A program made the translations under genes and the position numbers. Source: Variovorax davisae (GTDB taxonomy: Bacteria; Pseudomonadota; Gammaproteobacteria; Burkholderiales; Burkholderiaceae_C). From it: a stretch of 64,000 nucleotides of DNA. Of the stretch, positions 26,694 to 34,881 are shown in pieces. Under the pieces are notes generated by a model. That model saw only the letters and a list, made by a program, of their open reading frames with translations, searched no databases and had not been told where the DNA came from. Each line of letters starts with the position of its first letter. Position 1 is the stretch's first letter. Location of the stretch: positions 744,001 through 808,000 of the forward strand of contig NZ_JASZYS010000001.1 in NCBI RefSeq assembly GCF_030316845.1, given 5' to 3'.

Positions 26694-27631
26694 AGTTCGT
26701 AGTCCTGGTGTTGACCGCTCAAGGCCTTGGCGATCAGGTTGCGATCGAGCCGGTCGGAGAGCAGCTCGGCGAATTTGAAGACGAAGTTGCGCAGGTAGGC
26801 GCTGCGCTTGAAGGCGACGCGGGCGATGTTGATGCCGAAGATGTGGCCCATCGGCCGCACCACCAGGTCAGCGTTGGTGTCGTCGCGCACCGCCATCTCG
26901 GCCACGATGCCGACGCCCAGCCCGAGCCGCACGTAGGTCTTGATGACGTCGGAGTCGATCGCCTCGAGCGCGATGCGCGGGGTCAGCTTCTTCTGCGCGA
27001 AGGCGTGGTCGATGCGGGTGCGCCCGGTGAACGACGGGTGGTAGGTGATGATCGGCTCGTGGGCCAGGTCCTCGAGCGAGATGCGCTCCTTGTCCGCCAG
27101 CGGATGGCCCTGCGGCAGCACCAGCACGTGCTGCCATTCGTAGCAGGGCATGGTCACGAGCTCGGTGTAGTCGGCCAGCGACTCGGTGGCGATGCCGATC
27201 TCGGCCACCTCGTCGATCACCATCCGCGCCACCTGGTCCGGCGAGCCCTGGTGCAGGCTCACGTTGACCTTCGGATAGGCTTCGCGCAGTTTCGCGACCG
27301 GCACCGGCAGCACGTAGCGGGCCTGCGTGTGGGTGGTGGCGATCGACAGGGTACCGCTGTCCTGGGCGCTGAACTGCTCGCCGATGCGCTTGAGGTTGCC
27401 GACCTCGCGCATGATGAGCTCGATGCTGGCGAGCACATGCTGGCCGGGTTCGGTGACGCGCTTCAGGCGCTTGCCGTGGCGGGCGAAGATCTCGACGCCG
27501 AGTTCTTCCTCGAGCTCGATGATCGCCTTCGAGACGCCCGGCTGCGAGGTGTGGAGCGCCTTGGCAGCCTCGGTCAGGTTCAGGTTGCGCCTGACGGCTT
27601 CCTGAACGAACTTGAACTGATGGAGATTCAT
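26690..27631 (-). CDS. cysB: CysB-family LysR-type regulator
   Basis: A 313-residue LysR-type regulator. The N-terminal winged HTH shows NLTEAAKALHTSQPGVSKAI (residues 18-37), and the effector domain begins at about residue 90 (GTLSIATTHTQARYVLP, the CysB signature). The CysB/Cbl subfamily senses O-acetylserine or sulfate-related ligands and activates sulfur assimilation. Length equals other CysB proteins (about 313-324). It is upstream of and coupled to the aminotransferase, and 63 bp from the CbiX-like gene. CysB is the best fit, though Cbl-like paralogues are hard to separate. Confidence 0.88.
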   Translation of the reverse strand: MNLHQFKFVQEAVRRNLNLTEAAKALHTSQPGVSKAIIELEEELGVEIFARHGKRLKRVTEPGQHVLASIELIMREVGNLKRIGEQFSAQDSGTLSIATTHTQARYVLPVPVAKLREAYPKVNVSLHQGSPDQVARMVIDEVAEIGIATESLADYTELVTMPCYEWQHVLVLPQGHPLADKERISLEDLAHEPIITYHPSFTGRTRIDHAFAQKKLTPRIALEAIDSDVIKTYVRLGLGVGIVAEMAVRDDTNADLVVRPMGHIFGINIARVAFKRSAYLRNFVFKFAELLSDRLDRNLIAKALSGQHQDYEL

Positions 27632-27633
27632 AA

Positions 27634-27658
27634 CGGATTCCGTATTATTTTCGGATTC
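27634..27658 (-). promoter_or_regulatory. Repeated CGGATTC boxes at the cysB start
   Basis: CGGATTC occurs at 27634-27640 and 27652-27658, an 18-bp period, immediately upstream of the regulator start and inside an AT-rich stretch. LysR-type regulators often bind their own promoter, so these could be autoregulatory sites. Evidence is positional only. Confidence 0.35.
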
Positions 27659-27694
27659 ATTATGCCTTCTCAGTCTATGAAAATCACCGCAAGT

Positions 27695-28063
27695 TCAGAA
27701 TTCGAGTGCTTTCAGCGCCAGCAGGGCGATCACTTCGGGGTCTTCGCCGACGGCTGGGCGTAGCGAAAACGCGACGTCCGGATGCAGCGCCTGCAGTTCG
27801 TCGACCAGCGCCGGCAGGTCTTCGCGGACATGCCGGCCCATGCCCAGGAACAGCGGCACGATCCGGATCCGCCGGGCGCCGGCGGCCACCAGCGCCTGTG
27901 CCGCGGTGCGCAGGTCGGGCGCGACCAGTTCGAGGTAGGCGCAGGCGACCCGGGCCGTGGGGTCGAGCGCGGCCACCTGGCGCGCCACCGCCTCCACCGG
28001 CGCGCGCCAGCGTTCGTCGCGCGAACCGTGCGCGAACAGCACGATGCCCAGGGGTGTCTGCAT
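27695..28063 (-). CDS. CbiX-like sirohydrochlorin chelatase
   Basis: A 122-residue small chelatase (CbiX short form). It starts GIVLFAHGSRDERWRAPVEA, giving the metal-binding histidine at residue 11. ARRIRIVPLFLGMGRHVREDLPAL near residue 64 supplies the second histidine. It would insert cobalt or ferrous iron into sirohydrochlorin, fitting siroheme synthesis for sulfite reduction next to a CysB-family gene. Length fits the single-domain archaeal and betaproteobacterial type. It is the last gene after lptG on the same strand, with a 14-bp gap. Confidence 0.85.
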   Translation of the reverse strand: MQTPLGIVLFAHGSRDERWRAPVEAVARQVAALDPTARVACAYLELVAPDLRTAAQALVAAGARRIRIVPLFLGMGRHVREDLPALVDELQALHPDVAFSLRPAVGEDPEVIALLALKALEF

Positions 28064-28077
28064 GGCGGCCCTGGTCG

Positions 28078-29184
28078 CTAGCGTCTCAGCACCAGCCAGC
28101 TGAAGGCGCCGAGCGACATCACGGAATAGATCAGGCCGGGGGCCGCCGCGGTGATCCATGGCCACCAGTTGCCGAGATTGCCGAGGTAGCCGAAGACGTT
28201 GTTCAGCAGGAAGAAGCTGATGCCGATCATCACCCCGCCGAACATGTAGGTGGTGATGCCGGCCTGCCGGAAGTGCAGGTAGGCGAAGGGCAGGGCCAGC
28301 ACGATCATCACCAGGCAGGACAGGGGATAGAAGACCTTGCGCCAGAATTCGATCTCGTAGCGCTGCGCGGTCTGGCCGTTGGCGTCGAGGTGGCGGATGT
28401 AGTCGAACAGGTCGAGCGTGCGCATGCGGTCCGGGCGCAGCAGCGCCACCGACACCATCTCGTTGCTGAGCGACGTCGGCCACTCGAGCACCGGCACGGT
28501 GGTGCGCACGATGCGCGGCGCGCCGGGGCCACGGGTTTCATACACCTGGCGCTCGGCGTTGACCAGGGTCCAGTGTCCGCGGTCGACCTTGGCGCCCGGC
28601 GCGGAGGTCTGCGACACCAGGAAGCCCTTGCCGTCGAATTCGAGGATCCGGGGATCCTTCAGGATGCCGTTGCGCCCCATCGAGACCACGTTGACCGCGA
28701 AGGAGGTGTCGCCCTGGCGCTCCTTGAGCCAGGCGCCGGTATTGCCGATCAGTGCGAGCGGGCCCTGGTAGCGGGCCTTGAGCAGCTGGGCCGTGCGGTC
28801 CGACGCGGGCGCCACGTAGTCGCCGACCGCGAAGGTCAGCACCACGAAGGCGGCCCCGAGCAGCAGCAGCGTGCGCAGGGCCCGCCAGGGGCCGAGGCCG
28901 CTGGTGCGAAGGATCGTGTACTCGGAACTCTGCGCCAGCCGGGCCATGACGAAGATGGTGCCGATCAGCACTGCGATCGGCAGCAGTTCGTAGAGGTGGC
29001 TGGGAATCAGCAGCGCCACGTAGAGCAGCGCCTGGGGCGCCCCGTAGCCGAGCGAATCGGGCTTGCCGATGGACTGCAGTTCGTCGACGAAGTCGAAGAA
29101 GAAGAACAGGCTCAGGAAGCCCAGGGCGACGAAGGCGACGGCCTTCAGCACCTCCGCGTAGATCAGGCGGCGGATGGTTTTCAC
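28078..29184 (-). CDS. lptG: LPS export ABC permease LptG
   Basis: A 368-residue YjgP/YjgQ-family permease. Hydrophobic segments occur near residues 12-35, 55-85 and 100-120 at the N-terminus and three more after residue 270. A large periplasmic beta-jellyroll lies between (about 130-265). The N-terminal LIYAEVLKAVAFVALGFLSLFFFFDFVDEL is a typical first segment region. With LptF and the ATPase LptB it extracts lipopolysaccharide from the inner membrane. The start at 29184 overlaps the lptF stop (ATGA). Confidence 0.93.
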   Translation of the reverse strand: MKTIRRLIYAEVLKAVAFVALGFLSLFFFFDFVDELQSIGKPDSLGYGAPQALLYVALLIPSHLYELLPIAVLIGTIFVMARLAQSSEYTILRTSGLGPWRALRTLLLLGAAFVVLTFAVGDYVAPASDRTAQLLKARYQGPLALIGNTGAWLKERQGDTSFAVNVVSMGRNGILKDPRILEFDGKGFLVSQTSAPGAKVDRGHWTLVNAERQVYETRGPGAPRIVRTTVPVLEWPTSLSNEMVSVALLRPDRMRTLDLFDYIRHLDANGQTAQRYEIEFWRKVFYPLSCLVMIVLALPFAYLHFRQAGITTYMFGGVMIGISFFLLNNVFGYLGNLGNWWPWITAAAPGLIYSVMSLGAFSWLVLRR

Positions 29185-30293
29185 GCGTTCGAGGTGGTTG
29201 CAGGCCGCACCGCGACGCGGCGGCGCGTCGGAAAGCCCCAGTTGAAATGCCGCTTGGCGAGCCAGACCAGGCCCAGCACCAGGACGCCGCCATGCAGCGC
29301 GAGCAGGAAGCCGCCGACGCTGAAGCGCCCCGACCCGACCCAGCTCTGGCCCAGATTGAGCAGATTGAAGTAGAGGACGAAGGCGAACAGCGCGAACAGC
29401 AGGCTGCCGCTGCGGCCGACGCGCGGGTTGACGCTCGACAGCGCGAGCGCCAGCAGCACGAAATTGGCGCCCGCGAACAGCAGGCCGATGCGCCAGGCGA
29501 GCTCGGCGCGGTTGACCGGATTCGGGTCGCGCAGCAGGGTCAGCGTGGTGCGGGCGCGCACCGGCGTCACGTCCAGCGCGTCGCCCGAGCGGCCGCCGAC
29601 CCGGGCGCCGTAAGTTTCGAACTCGCTGACCTTGATGCCGGTCGGCTGCAGCGGCTCCTCGATGCGCTGGCCGTTGCTCAGCATCAGGTAGCGGATGCCG
29701 TCCAGGTCTTCCATGCGGCCGCTGCGCGCCGAGGTGACGATGCGCAGGTTGCGCTCGATCGACGAGATGAACACGTTGCTGGCGGTGGCGCTGTCCGGGG
29801 CGTCCTTGTCGATGAAGAAGACCCGCAGCCGGCCGGCCGATTCGCGGAACTCACCGGGCGCGACACGCTCGATGTCGCTGCGCCGCTCGTAGCGCTCGCG
29901 CATGTTCTGGGTCTGCGAATTGGCCCAGGGCCAGCCGATCAGGGAGAACAGGGCGATCAGCAGCAGGATCGGCCAGGCGAAGCGCAACAGCGGGCGCAGG
30001 AAGTCCGCCAGGCCGCGCCCGCTCGAGAACCAGATCACCATCTCGCTGTCGCGGTACATGCGCGACAGCGTGCCGACGATCGAGATGAACAGGCAGAGGC
30101 TGAGGATGGTCGGCATGTAGCCGAGCACGGTGTAGGTCATCACCAGGAAGACCTCGGAGGGATTCACGCTGCCCTTGGCCGCCAGTCCGAGGGTGCGGAT
30201 CAGCATCATCGTCATCACGATGGTGACCAGCACCACCAGCGTGGCGCCGAAGCTGCGCGACAGCTCCTTGCGTAGAGAGGAATGGAATAACAT
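29181..30293 (-). CDS. lptF: LPS export ABC permease LptF
   Basis: A 370-residue permease starting MLFHSSLRKELSRSFGATLV, the LptF start pattern, with RTLGLAAKGSV close behind. Six membrane segments are arranged 3+3 around a periplasmic domain (about residues 125-265). It partners LptG in the LptB2FG exporter. It is divergent from pepA with only 21 bp between the two start codons, so promoters overlap. The pepA/lptFG arrangement is widely conserved in proteobacteria. Confidence 0.92.
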   Translation of the reverse strand: MLFHSSLRKELSRSFGATLVVLVTIVMTMMLIRTLGLAAKGSVNPSEVFLVMTYTVLGYMPTILSLCLFISIVGTLSRMYRDSEMVIWFSSGRGLADFLRPLLRFAWPILLLIALFSLIGWPWANSQTQNMRERYERRSDIERVAPGEFRESAGRLRVFFIDKDAPDSATASNVFISSIERNLRIVTSARSGRMEDLDGIRYLMLSNGQRIEEPLQPTGIKVSEFETYGARVGGRSGDALDVTPVRARTTLTLLRDPNPVNRAELAWRIGLLFAGANFVLLALALSSVNPRVGRSGSLLFALFAFVLYFNLLNLGQSWVGSGRFSVGGFLLALHGGVLVLGLVWLAKRHFNWGFPTRRRVAVRPATTSNA

Positions 30294-30314
30294 CGTCGAG
30301 GGAAAAAAAGGATT

Positions 30315-31805
30315 ATGGACTTTCAACTCAAGACCCTCTCCATCGCCCAGGCCGCCACTGAGAAAGCCGATGTCCTCATCGTGCTGGTGGCCGCCGGAAC
30401 CAGCAGCGCCAAAGACGCGCTCTCCACCCTGGCGGCCGAGGCCCGCAAGGCCGGCGACCTGCCCGACAAGGCCGGCAAGCTGCTCGCGCTGTACCGGCCG
30501 ACCGGCATCGCGGCAGCGCGCGTGCTGCTGGCGGCGGTGGGGGACGGCGGCGCGCCTGCGGTCCGGACCGCCGTCCTCGCGGCCGTCAACGCCGCCAAGG
30601 GCGCCAGCCCGAAGCGCGTGGCGATCGTCTTTGCCGGCGCGCCCGACGCCGCAAGCCTGGCCAGCGCGGTGCTGGCCTCGGCCGACGCCAGCTATGTCTA
30701 CACCGAGACCAAGTCCAAGGCCGAACCGCGCACGATCCGCCAGTTGACCGTGGGCGTGCCGGAGGCGGCCGCGTTGCGCGAGGCCTTCGACCGGGCCACC
30801 GCGACGGTCGCCGGGGTCGAGCTGGCCAAGGAATGGGGCAACCGGCCCGGAAACTACTGCACCCCCACGATGCTGGCCGATGCCGCGAAGGAACTGGCCG
30901 AACTGCCGAACCTGAAGTGCGAGGTGCTGGGCCCGAAGGAAGTGGCCAAGCTCGGCATGGGCGCCTTCGCCGCGGTCTCGCAAGGCTCGGCCGAGCCGCT
31001 GCGCTTCATCGTGCTGCGCTACCACGGCGCCCCCAAGGACCAGGCACCCGTGGTGCTGGTCGGCAAGGGCATCACCTTCGACACCGGCGGCGTCTCGCTC
31101 AAGCCGGCGGCGGAGATGGATGAGATGAAGTTCGACATGTGCGGAGCGGCCAGCGTGCTGGGCGTGTTCCGCGCCCTCGGCGACATCCAGCCCGCGATCA
31201 ACGTGATCGGGCTGGTGCCCTCGTGCGAGAACATGAACGACGGCCGGGCGCTGAAGCCGGGCGACGTCGTCACCAGCATGAGCGGCCAGACCATCGAGGT
31301 GCTCAACACCGACGCCGAGGGGCGCCTGATCCTGTGCGATGCGCTGACCTACGCCAAGCGCTTCGGGCCGGCGGCGGTGATCGACATCGCCACCCTCACC
31401 GGCGCCTGCGTGGTGGCCCTGGGCGGCGTGCGCAGCGGGCTGTTCTCGAGCGATGACGCCCTGTCCGGTGCCCTCGAGGCGGCCGGCGAGGCGTCGCAGG
31501 ACCGCTGCTGGCGGATGCCGCTCGACGACGACTATGCCGAAGGGCTCAAGACCCATTTCGCCGATGTCGCCAACGTGGCCGGGCGTGCCGGTGGTGCCGT
31601 CACTGCGGCCAAGTTCCTGCAGCGCTTCGCCGGCGACTACCCCTGGGCGCACCTGGACATCGCCGGCACGGCGTGGAAGAGCGGTGCCGCCAAGGGCTCC
31701 ACCGGCCGCCCGGTGGGCCTGCTGCTGAGCTATCTGCTGGCCCAGGCCGCCAAGGCGGCGCCCGCCAAGACGCCGAAGGCCGCCAAGCCGCGGTCACGCA
31801 AGTGA
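30315..31805 (+). CDS. pepA: Leucyl aminopeptidase
   Basis: A 496-residue M17 zinc/manganese aminopeptidase. Metal and catalytic residues are in VLVGKGITFDTGGVSLK (about residue 255), MKFDMCGAASVLG and the signature NTDAEGRLIL (about 332). The N-terminal 160 residues are the M17 regulatory domain. The length is usual. PepA removes N-terminal residues from peptides and can bind DNA in some species. It overlaps holC through GTGA at 31802-31805. Confidence 0.96.
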   Translation: MDFQLKTLSIAQAATEKADVLIVLVAAGTSSAKDALSTLAAEARKAGDLPDKAGKLLALYRPTGIAAARVLLAAVGDGGAPAVRTAVLAAVNAAKGASPKRVAIVFAGAPDAASLASAVLASADASYVYTETKSKAEPRTIRQLTVGVPEAAALREAFDRATATVAGVELAKEWGNRPGNYCTPTMLADAAKELAELPNLKCEVLGPKEVAKLGMGAFAAVSQGSAEPLRFIVLRYHGAPKDQAPVVLVGKGITFDTGGVSLKPAAEMDEMKFDMCGAASVLGVFRALGDIQPAINVIGLVPSCENMNDGRALKPGDVVTSMSGQTIEVLNTDAEGRLILCDALTYAKRFGPAAVIDIATLTGACVVALGGVRSGLFSSDDALSGALEAAGEASQDRCWRMPLDDDYAEGLKTHFADVANVAGRAGGAVTAAKFLQRFAGDYPWAHLDIAGTAWKSGAAKGSTGRPVGLLLSYLLAQAAKAAPAKTPKAAKPRSRK

Positions 31806-32242
31806 CCGAGATCGACGGCCACTACAACATGCCCGACAAGGTGGGCTATGCCTGCCGGCTGTTGCGCAAGGCGGTGAGCGCGCATGGCGCGCGGCTGGTG
31901 GTGGTGGCGGACGCGGCTTTGCTGGAGACGATCGACATGGCCTTGTGGAAGCTCTCGCCGACCGACTTCGTCGCCCACTGCCGCAGCGATGATGCGGCTT
32001 TCATCGTCGAGCGTTCGCCGGTGGTGCTGGCGGACAGCGCCGCCAGCGCGCTGCCCGACCGGCCGATCCTCGTCAATCTCGGCGCCGAGCTGCCCGCGCG
32101 CTTCGAACGCTTCGAGCGGCTGATCGACATCGTCGGCAGCGACGACGCCGACCGCCAGGCCGGCCGCGCCCGCTGGCGGCACTACAAGGATCGCGGCTAC
32201 GCGATCCGCACCCATGCCTACGCGGGTGGGACGAACGCATGA
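31802..32242 (+). CDS. holC: DNA polymerase III subunit chi
   Basis: A 146-residue protein matching HolC. It begins VTEIDGHYNMPDKVGYACRLL, then VVVADAALLETIDMALWKLSPTDFVAHC near residue 35. Chi links the clamp loader to SSB. The start is GTG within the stop of pepA, the normal order pepA-holC. Near the C-terminus ARWRHYKDRGYAIRTH is the typical end of the fold. Length is close to the usual 140-150. Confidence 0.93.
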   Translation: MTEIDGHYNMPDKVGYACRLLRKAVSAHGARLVVVADAALLETIDMALWKLSPTDFVAHCRSDDAAFIVERSPVVLADSAASALPDRPILVNLGAELPARFERFERLIDIVGSDDADRQAGRARWRHYKDRGYAIRTHAYAGGTNA

Positions 32243-32661
32243 CCGGCGCCCCGCGGACACCGCCGCGCTTCGTGCCCACGCTGACGACGGTGCTCGAGCC
32301 GGCGGCGCCGGAGGCAACGGCTGCCGAGGCGCCGCCCGTGTCCTTCGCCACCGAGGCGACCGTGACCGAGCCCTCGCAGGCCGTCGCGCTGAGCCCCGAA
32401 GCCCAGCTGTCCGAGGCCGAAGCCTTCCGCCTCGAAGAACAATTGCTGCACCGCGTGCTGCAGCGCGTCGACCTGTCGCTCGAGGAGCGCGTGAGCGATG
32501 CCGTGTCAGCTGCCGTTCAGCAGCACCTCGACACGATGATCCCCGGTCTGCGCCGTGAAATCGAGGCCGTTTTGCGTGCTTTGGTGAGTGAAGCGCTGGC
32601 CCGCGAGCTTTCGGACAACCCCGGGTCTACGCCAGCATTCGGGCGTGAAACCTTGGGCTAA
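32239..32661 (+). CDS. Hypothetical protein downstream of holC
   Basis: A 140-residue protein starting inside the holC stop (ATGA). Residues 1-60 are rich in Pro, Ala and Thr and likely disordered. Residues 60-125 are helical (FRLEEQLLHRVLQRVDLSLEE, interrupted) with an IPGLRREIEAVLRALVSEAL helix, similar to DUF2486-type proteins often found after holC in Burkholderiales. Function is unknown. Coupling to holC suggests steady co-expression. Confidence 0.65.
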   Translation: MTGAPRTPPRFVPTLTTVLEPAAPEATAAEAPPVSFATEATVTEPSQAVALSPEAQLSEAEAFRLEEQLLHRVLQRVDLSLEERVSDAVSAAVQQHLDTMIPGLRREIEAVLRALVSEALARELSDNPGSTPAFGRETLG

Positions 32662-32787
32662 ACTGCGCGCCGGGTCGAAAAGCGCGAGGGCGCTGCGCAT
32701 CCGCGGCGCGATACTTGCTCAAGGTTTGTGCCCGGATCCAAAGACCGGTTTTCAACTCTATCTTCATCAATGTTCTGGAGGTTTCCC

Positions 32788-33993
32788 ATGCAATTGAAAT
32801 GGACTGCTGTCGCCCTGGCCGCTCTCGCGCTCGTGGCCTGTGGCAAGAAGGAAGAAGCCGCGGCGCCCGCGGCGCCTGCACCGACCGCAGCCGCTCCCGC
32901 TCCCGCCGCACCCCCGGCCGATGCCCTGGTCGTGAAGATCGGCCACGTCGCTCCCACCAGCGGCGCCATCGCCCACCTCGGCAAGGACAACGAATTCGGC
33001 GCTCGCATGGCGATCGAGGACCTCAATGCCAAGGGCATCAAGATCGGCGACAAGGTCGCCAAGTTCGAGCTGCTCGCCGAAGACGACGCAGCCGATCCGA
33101 AGCAAGGCACGGCCGTGGCCCAGAAGCTGGTCGACAGCAAGGTCAACGGCGTCGTCGGCCACCTGAACTCCGGCACCACCATCCCGGCCTCCAAGCTCTA
33201 CAGCGACGCCGGCATTCCGCAGATCTCGCCGTCGGCGACCAACCCCAAGTACACCCGCCAGGGCTTCAAGACCACGTTCCGCGTGGTCGCCGACGACACG
33301 CAGCTGGGCGGCACGCTCGGCAAGTACGCCGTCGAGACGCTCAAGGGCAAGAACATCGCCGTGATCGACGACCGCACGGCCTACGGCCAAGGCGTCGCCG
33401 AGGAATTCGAGAAGGCCGCCAAGGCCGCCGGCGGCACCATCGTCGGCCACGAGTTCACGACCGACAAGTCGACCGACTTCAACGCCATCCTGACCAAGCT
33501 GAAGGGCGCCCAGCCCGACATCCTGTTCTTCGGCGGCATGGACGCCGTCGGCGGCCCGATGCTCAAGCAGGTCAAACAGCTCGGCATGAACGTCAAGTTC
33601 ATGGGCGGCGACGGCCTGTGCACCGGCGAACTGGCCAAGCTGGCCGGCGACGCGATCGGCGAAGACATGGTGGTCTGTGCCGAAGCCGGCGGCGTGGACG
33701 GCGACTTCAAGGCGCCGCTGGAAGCCTGGAAGACCAAGTTCAAGGAAAAGAACGGCGTCGACGTGCAGATCTACGCCCCGTACGTCTACGACGCCGTGCA
33801 GGTGCTCGCCGCCGCGATGGCCAAGGCCGGCTCGTCCGATCCCGAGAAGTACCTGCCCGAAGTCGGCAAGGTCCAGTACAACGGCCTGACGGGCCCGATC
33901 GCCTTCGACGAAAAGGGCGACATCAAGAACGGTGCGCTGACGCTCTACACCTACAAGAACGGTGCGCGCACGCAGATCGCCGTGGTGCGCTGA
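32788..33993 (+). CDS. Branched-chain amino-acid ABC transporter binding lipoprotein
   Basis: A 401-residue periplasmic binding protein of the Leu/Ile/Val (LivK/Peripla_BP_6) family. The signal ends in a lipobox, ALALVAC, so Cys18 should be lipidated. A flexible Ala/Pro linker follows to residue 47, then the two-lobed domain (VKIGHVAPTSGAIAHLGKDNE). TQLGGTLGKYAVETLKGKNIAVIDD is typical of the family. CTGGAGG precedes ATG 32788. No permease genes are nearby, so it is an orphan binding protein. A strong terminator follows. Exact ligand is unknown. Confidence 0.9.
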   Translation: MQLKWTAVALAALALVACGKKEEAAAPAAPAPTAAAPAPAAPPADALVVKIGHVAPTSGAIAHLGKDNEFGARMAIEDLNAKGIKIGDKVAKFELLAEDDAADPKQGTAVAQKLVDSKVNGVVGHLNSGTTIPASKLYSDAGIPQISPSATNPKYTRQGFKTTFRVVADDTQLGGTLGKYAVETLKGKNIAVIDDRTAYGQGVAEEFEKAAKAAGGTIVGHEFTTDKSTDFNAILTKLKGAQPDILFFGGMDAVGGPMLKQVKQLGMNVKFMGGDGLCTGELAKLAGDAIGEDMVVCAEAGGVDGDFKAPLEAWKTKFKEKNGVDVQIYAPYVYDAVQVLAAAMAKAGSSDPEKYLPEVGKVQYNGLTGPIAFDEKGDIKNGALTLYTYKNGARTQIAVVR

Positions 33994-34014
33994 GCGCCTC
34001 GCGCTCGCAACCTG

Positions 34015-34040
34015 AAAAGGGGCCTTCGGGCCCCTTTTTT
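34015..34040 (+). terminator. Strong intrinsic terminator
   Basis: AAAAGGGGCC (34015-34024) pairs with GGCCCCTTTT (34029-34038) around a stable TTCG tetraloop and is followed by further T residues. It ends the binding-protein transcript. Confidence 0.9.
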
Positions 34041-34052
34041 CTGGGGCCCCGA

Positions 34053-34427
34053 TCAGGCGCGATCCGGGTGGGTGCAGTAGTCGAAGAAGGTCTCGAGGTC
34101 CCTGGACTTGTCGAACACCGCGTCGGCACCGAGCGCCATGCAGCGGGCGCGGATGTCGGCGCTGACGAAGTTGCTCAGCACCACCACGCGCTGGGATGCC
34201 CGTCGGTCCTGGCACGCTCTCAGGACGCCCAGGCCGGAGCCTTCCCGCAGGAACAGGTCCACGATCAGGAGCTGCCACTCGTCGGCATGCGCCGCCAGCC
34301 AGGCGGCGGCTTCGGTCTCGGACTCGGCGATGCCGAGCACGCGGGCGCCGACCAAGTCTTCGAGCGCAGGGATCAGGTTGTCTCGGATGGTCCGGTTGTC
34401 TTCGACGAGGTAGGTGAGAAGCGCCAT
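34053..34427 (-). CDS. Single-domain response regulator
   Basis: A 124-residue receiver domain with no output domain. The acidic pair lies in TYLVEDNRTIRDN (residues 5-17), the phosphorylated Asp in LLIVDLFLREGSGLGVL (near residue 57), the conserved Ser/Thr in VVVLSNF and the Lys in DAVFDKSRDLETF (near 107). It could relay phosphate or bind a partner such as a motility or polarity protein. No kinase gene is adjacent. It lies leftward, tail-to-tail with the binding-protein gene, with its stop 12 bp after that gene's terminator. Confidence 0.85.
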   Translation of the reverse strand: MALLTYLVEDNRTIRDNLIPALEDLVGARVLGIAESETEAAAWLAAHADEWQLLIVDLFLREGSGLGVLRACQDRRASQRVVVLSNFVSADIRARCMALGADAVFDKSRDLETFFDYCTHPDRA

Positions 34428-34553
34428 GCCGGATGCTGCCTGTACGGAGCCCGAAGCCTAGCCGGCCGTGGCGCCGGGGCCAAGGCCGCACGGCTTGCGA
34501 TGGCGTAGGAGAAAGACGGCGGTTGCGCGTTCGCAGCGCAGCGGCGCGAGCAC

Positions 34554-34579
34554 AAAAAAGCCCCGGCAAGCGGGGCTTT
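34554..34579 (-). terminator. Terminator of tRNA-Ser
   Basis: AAAGCCCCG (34557-34565) and CGGGGCTTT (34571-34579) form a stem with a 5-nt loop. The A-run at 34554-34559 gives six T residues in the leftward direction. It sits 47 bp downstream of the tRNA-Ser 3' end. Confidence 0.8.
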
Positions 34580-34626
34580 CAGGACGTATCCGTGTCGCAG
34601 GTGGAGGCTGCAGGAGACGATTTTTC

Positions 34627-34717
34627 TGGCGGAGCAGGCGGGATTCGAACCCGCGGAGGGCTATTAACCCTCACACGCTTTCCAGGCGTGCGACTTAAAC
34701 CGCTCATCCACCGCTCC
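34627..34717 (-). tRNA. tRNA-Ser (GGA)
   Basis: A 91-nt class II tRNA on the minus strand. The 5' acceptor strand GGAGCGG pairs with CTGCTCC near the CCA-ending 3' end, and CCA is encoded at 34629-34627. The anticodon loop CTGGAAA gives anticodon GGA (complement at 34681-34683), reading UCC/UCU. The long variable arm (GTGAGGGTTAATAGCCCTC region) is typical of tRNA-Ser, and the T-loop GGTTCGAATCC is intact. It is complete and apparently functional. Confidence 0.95.
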
Positions 34718-34881
34718 GAGCCTTCGATTGTAGCAGTGCCGGCGGGCGGTTTTCGGCCGTCCACGCGGGTGCCGGCCGCCGGCACGGACGCCCGCTCGTC
34801 AACTTCTCCAGCCGGCTGACCGGATCCTTCATCTGAATTCCGTACACTTCGCGCCTATTTGCCAGTCCGGAGCCCTGCCCC

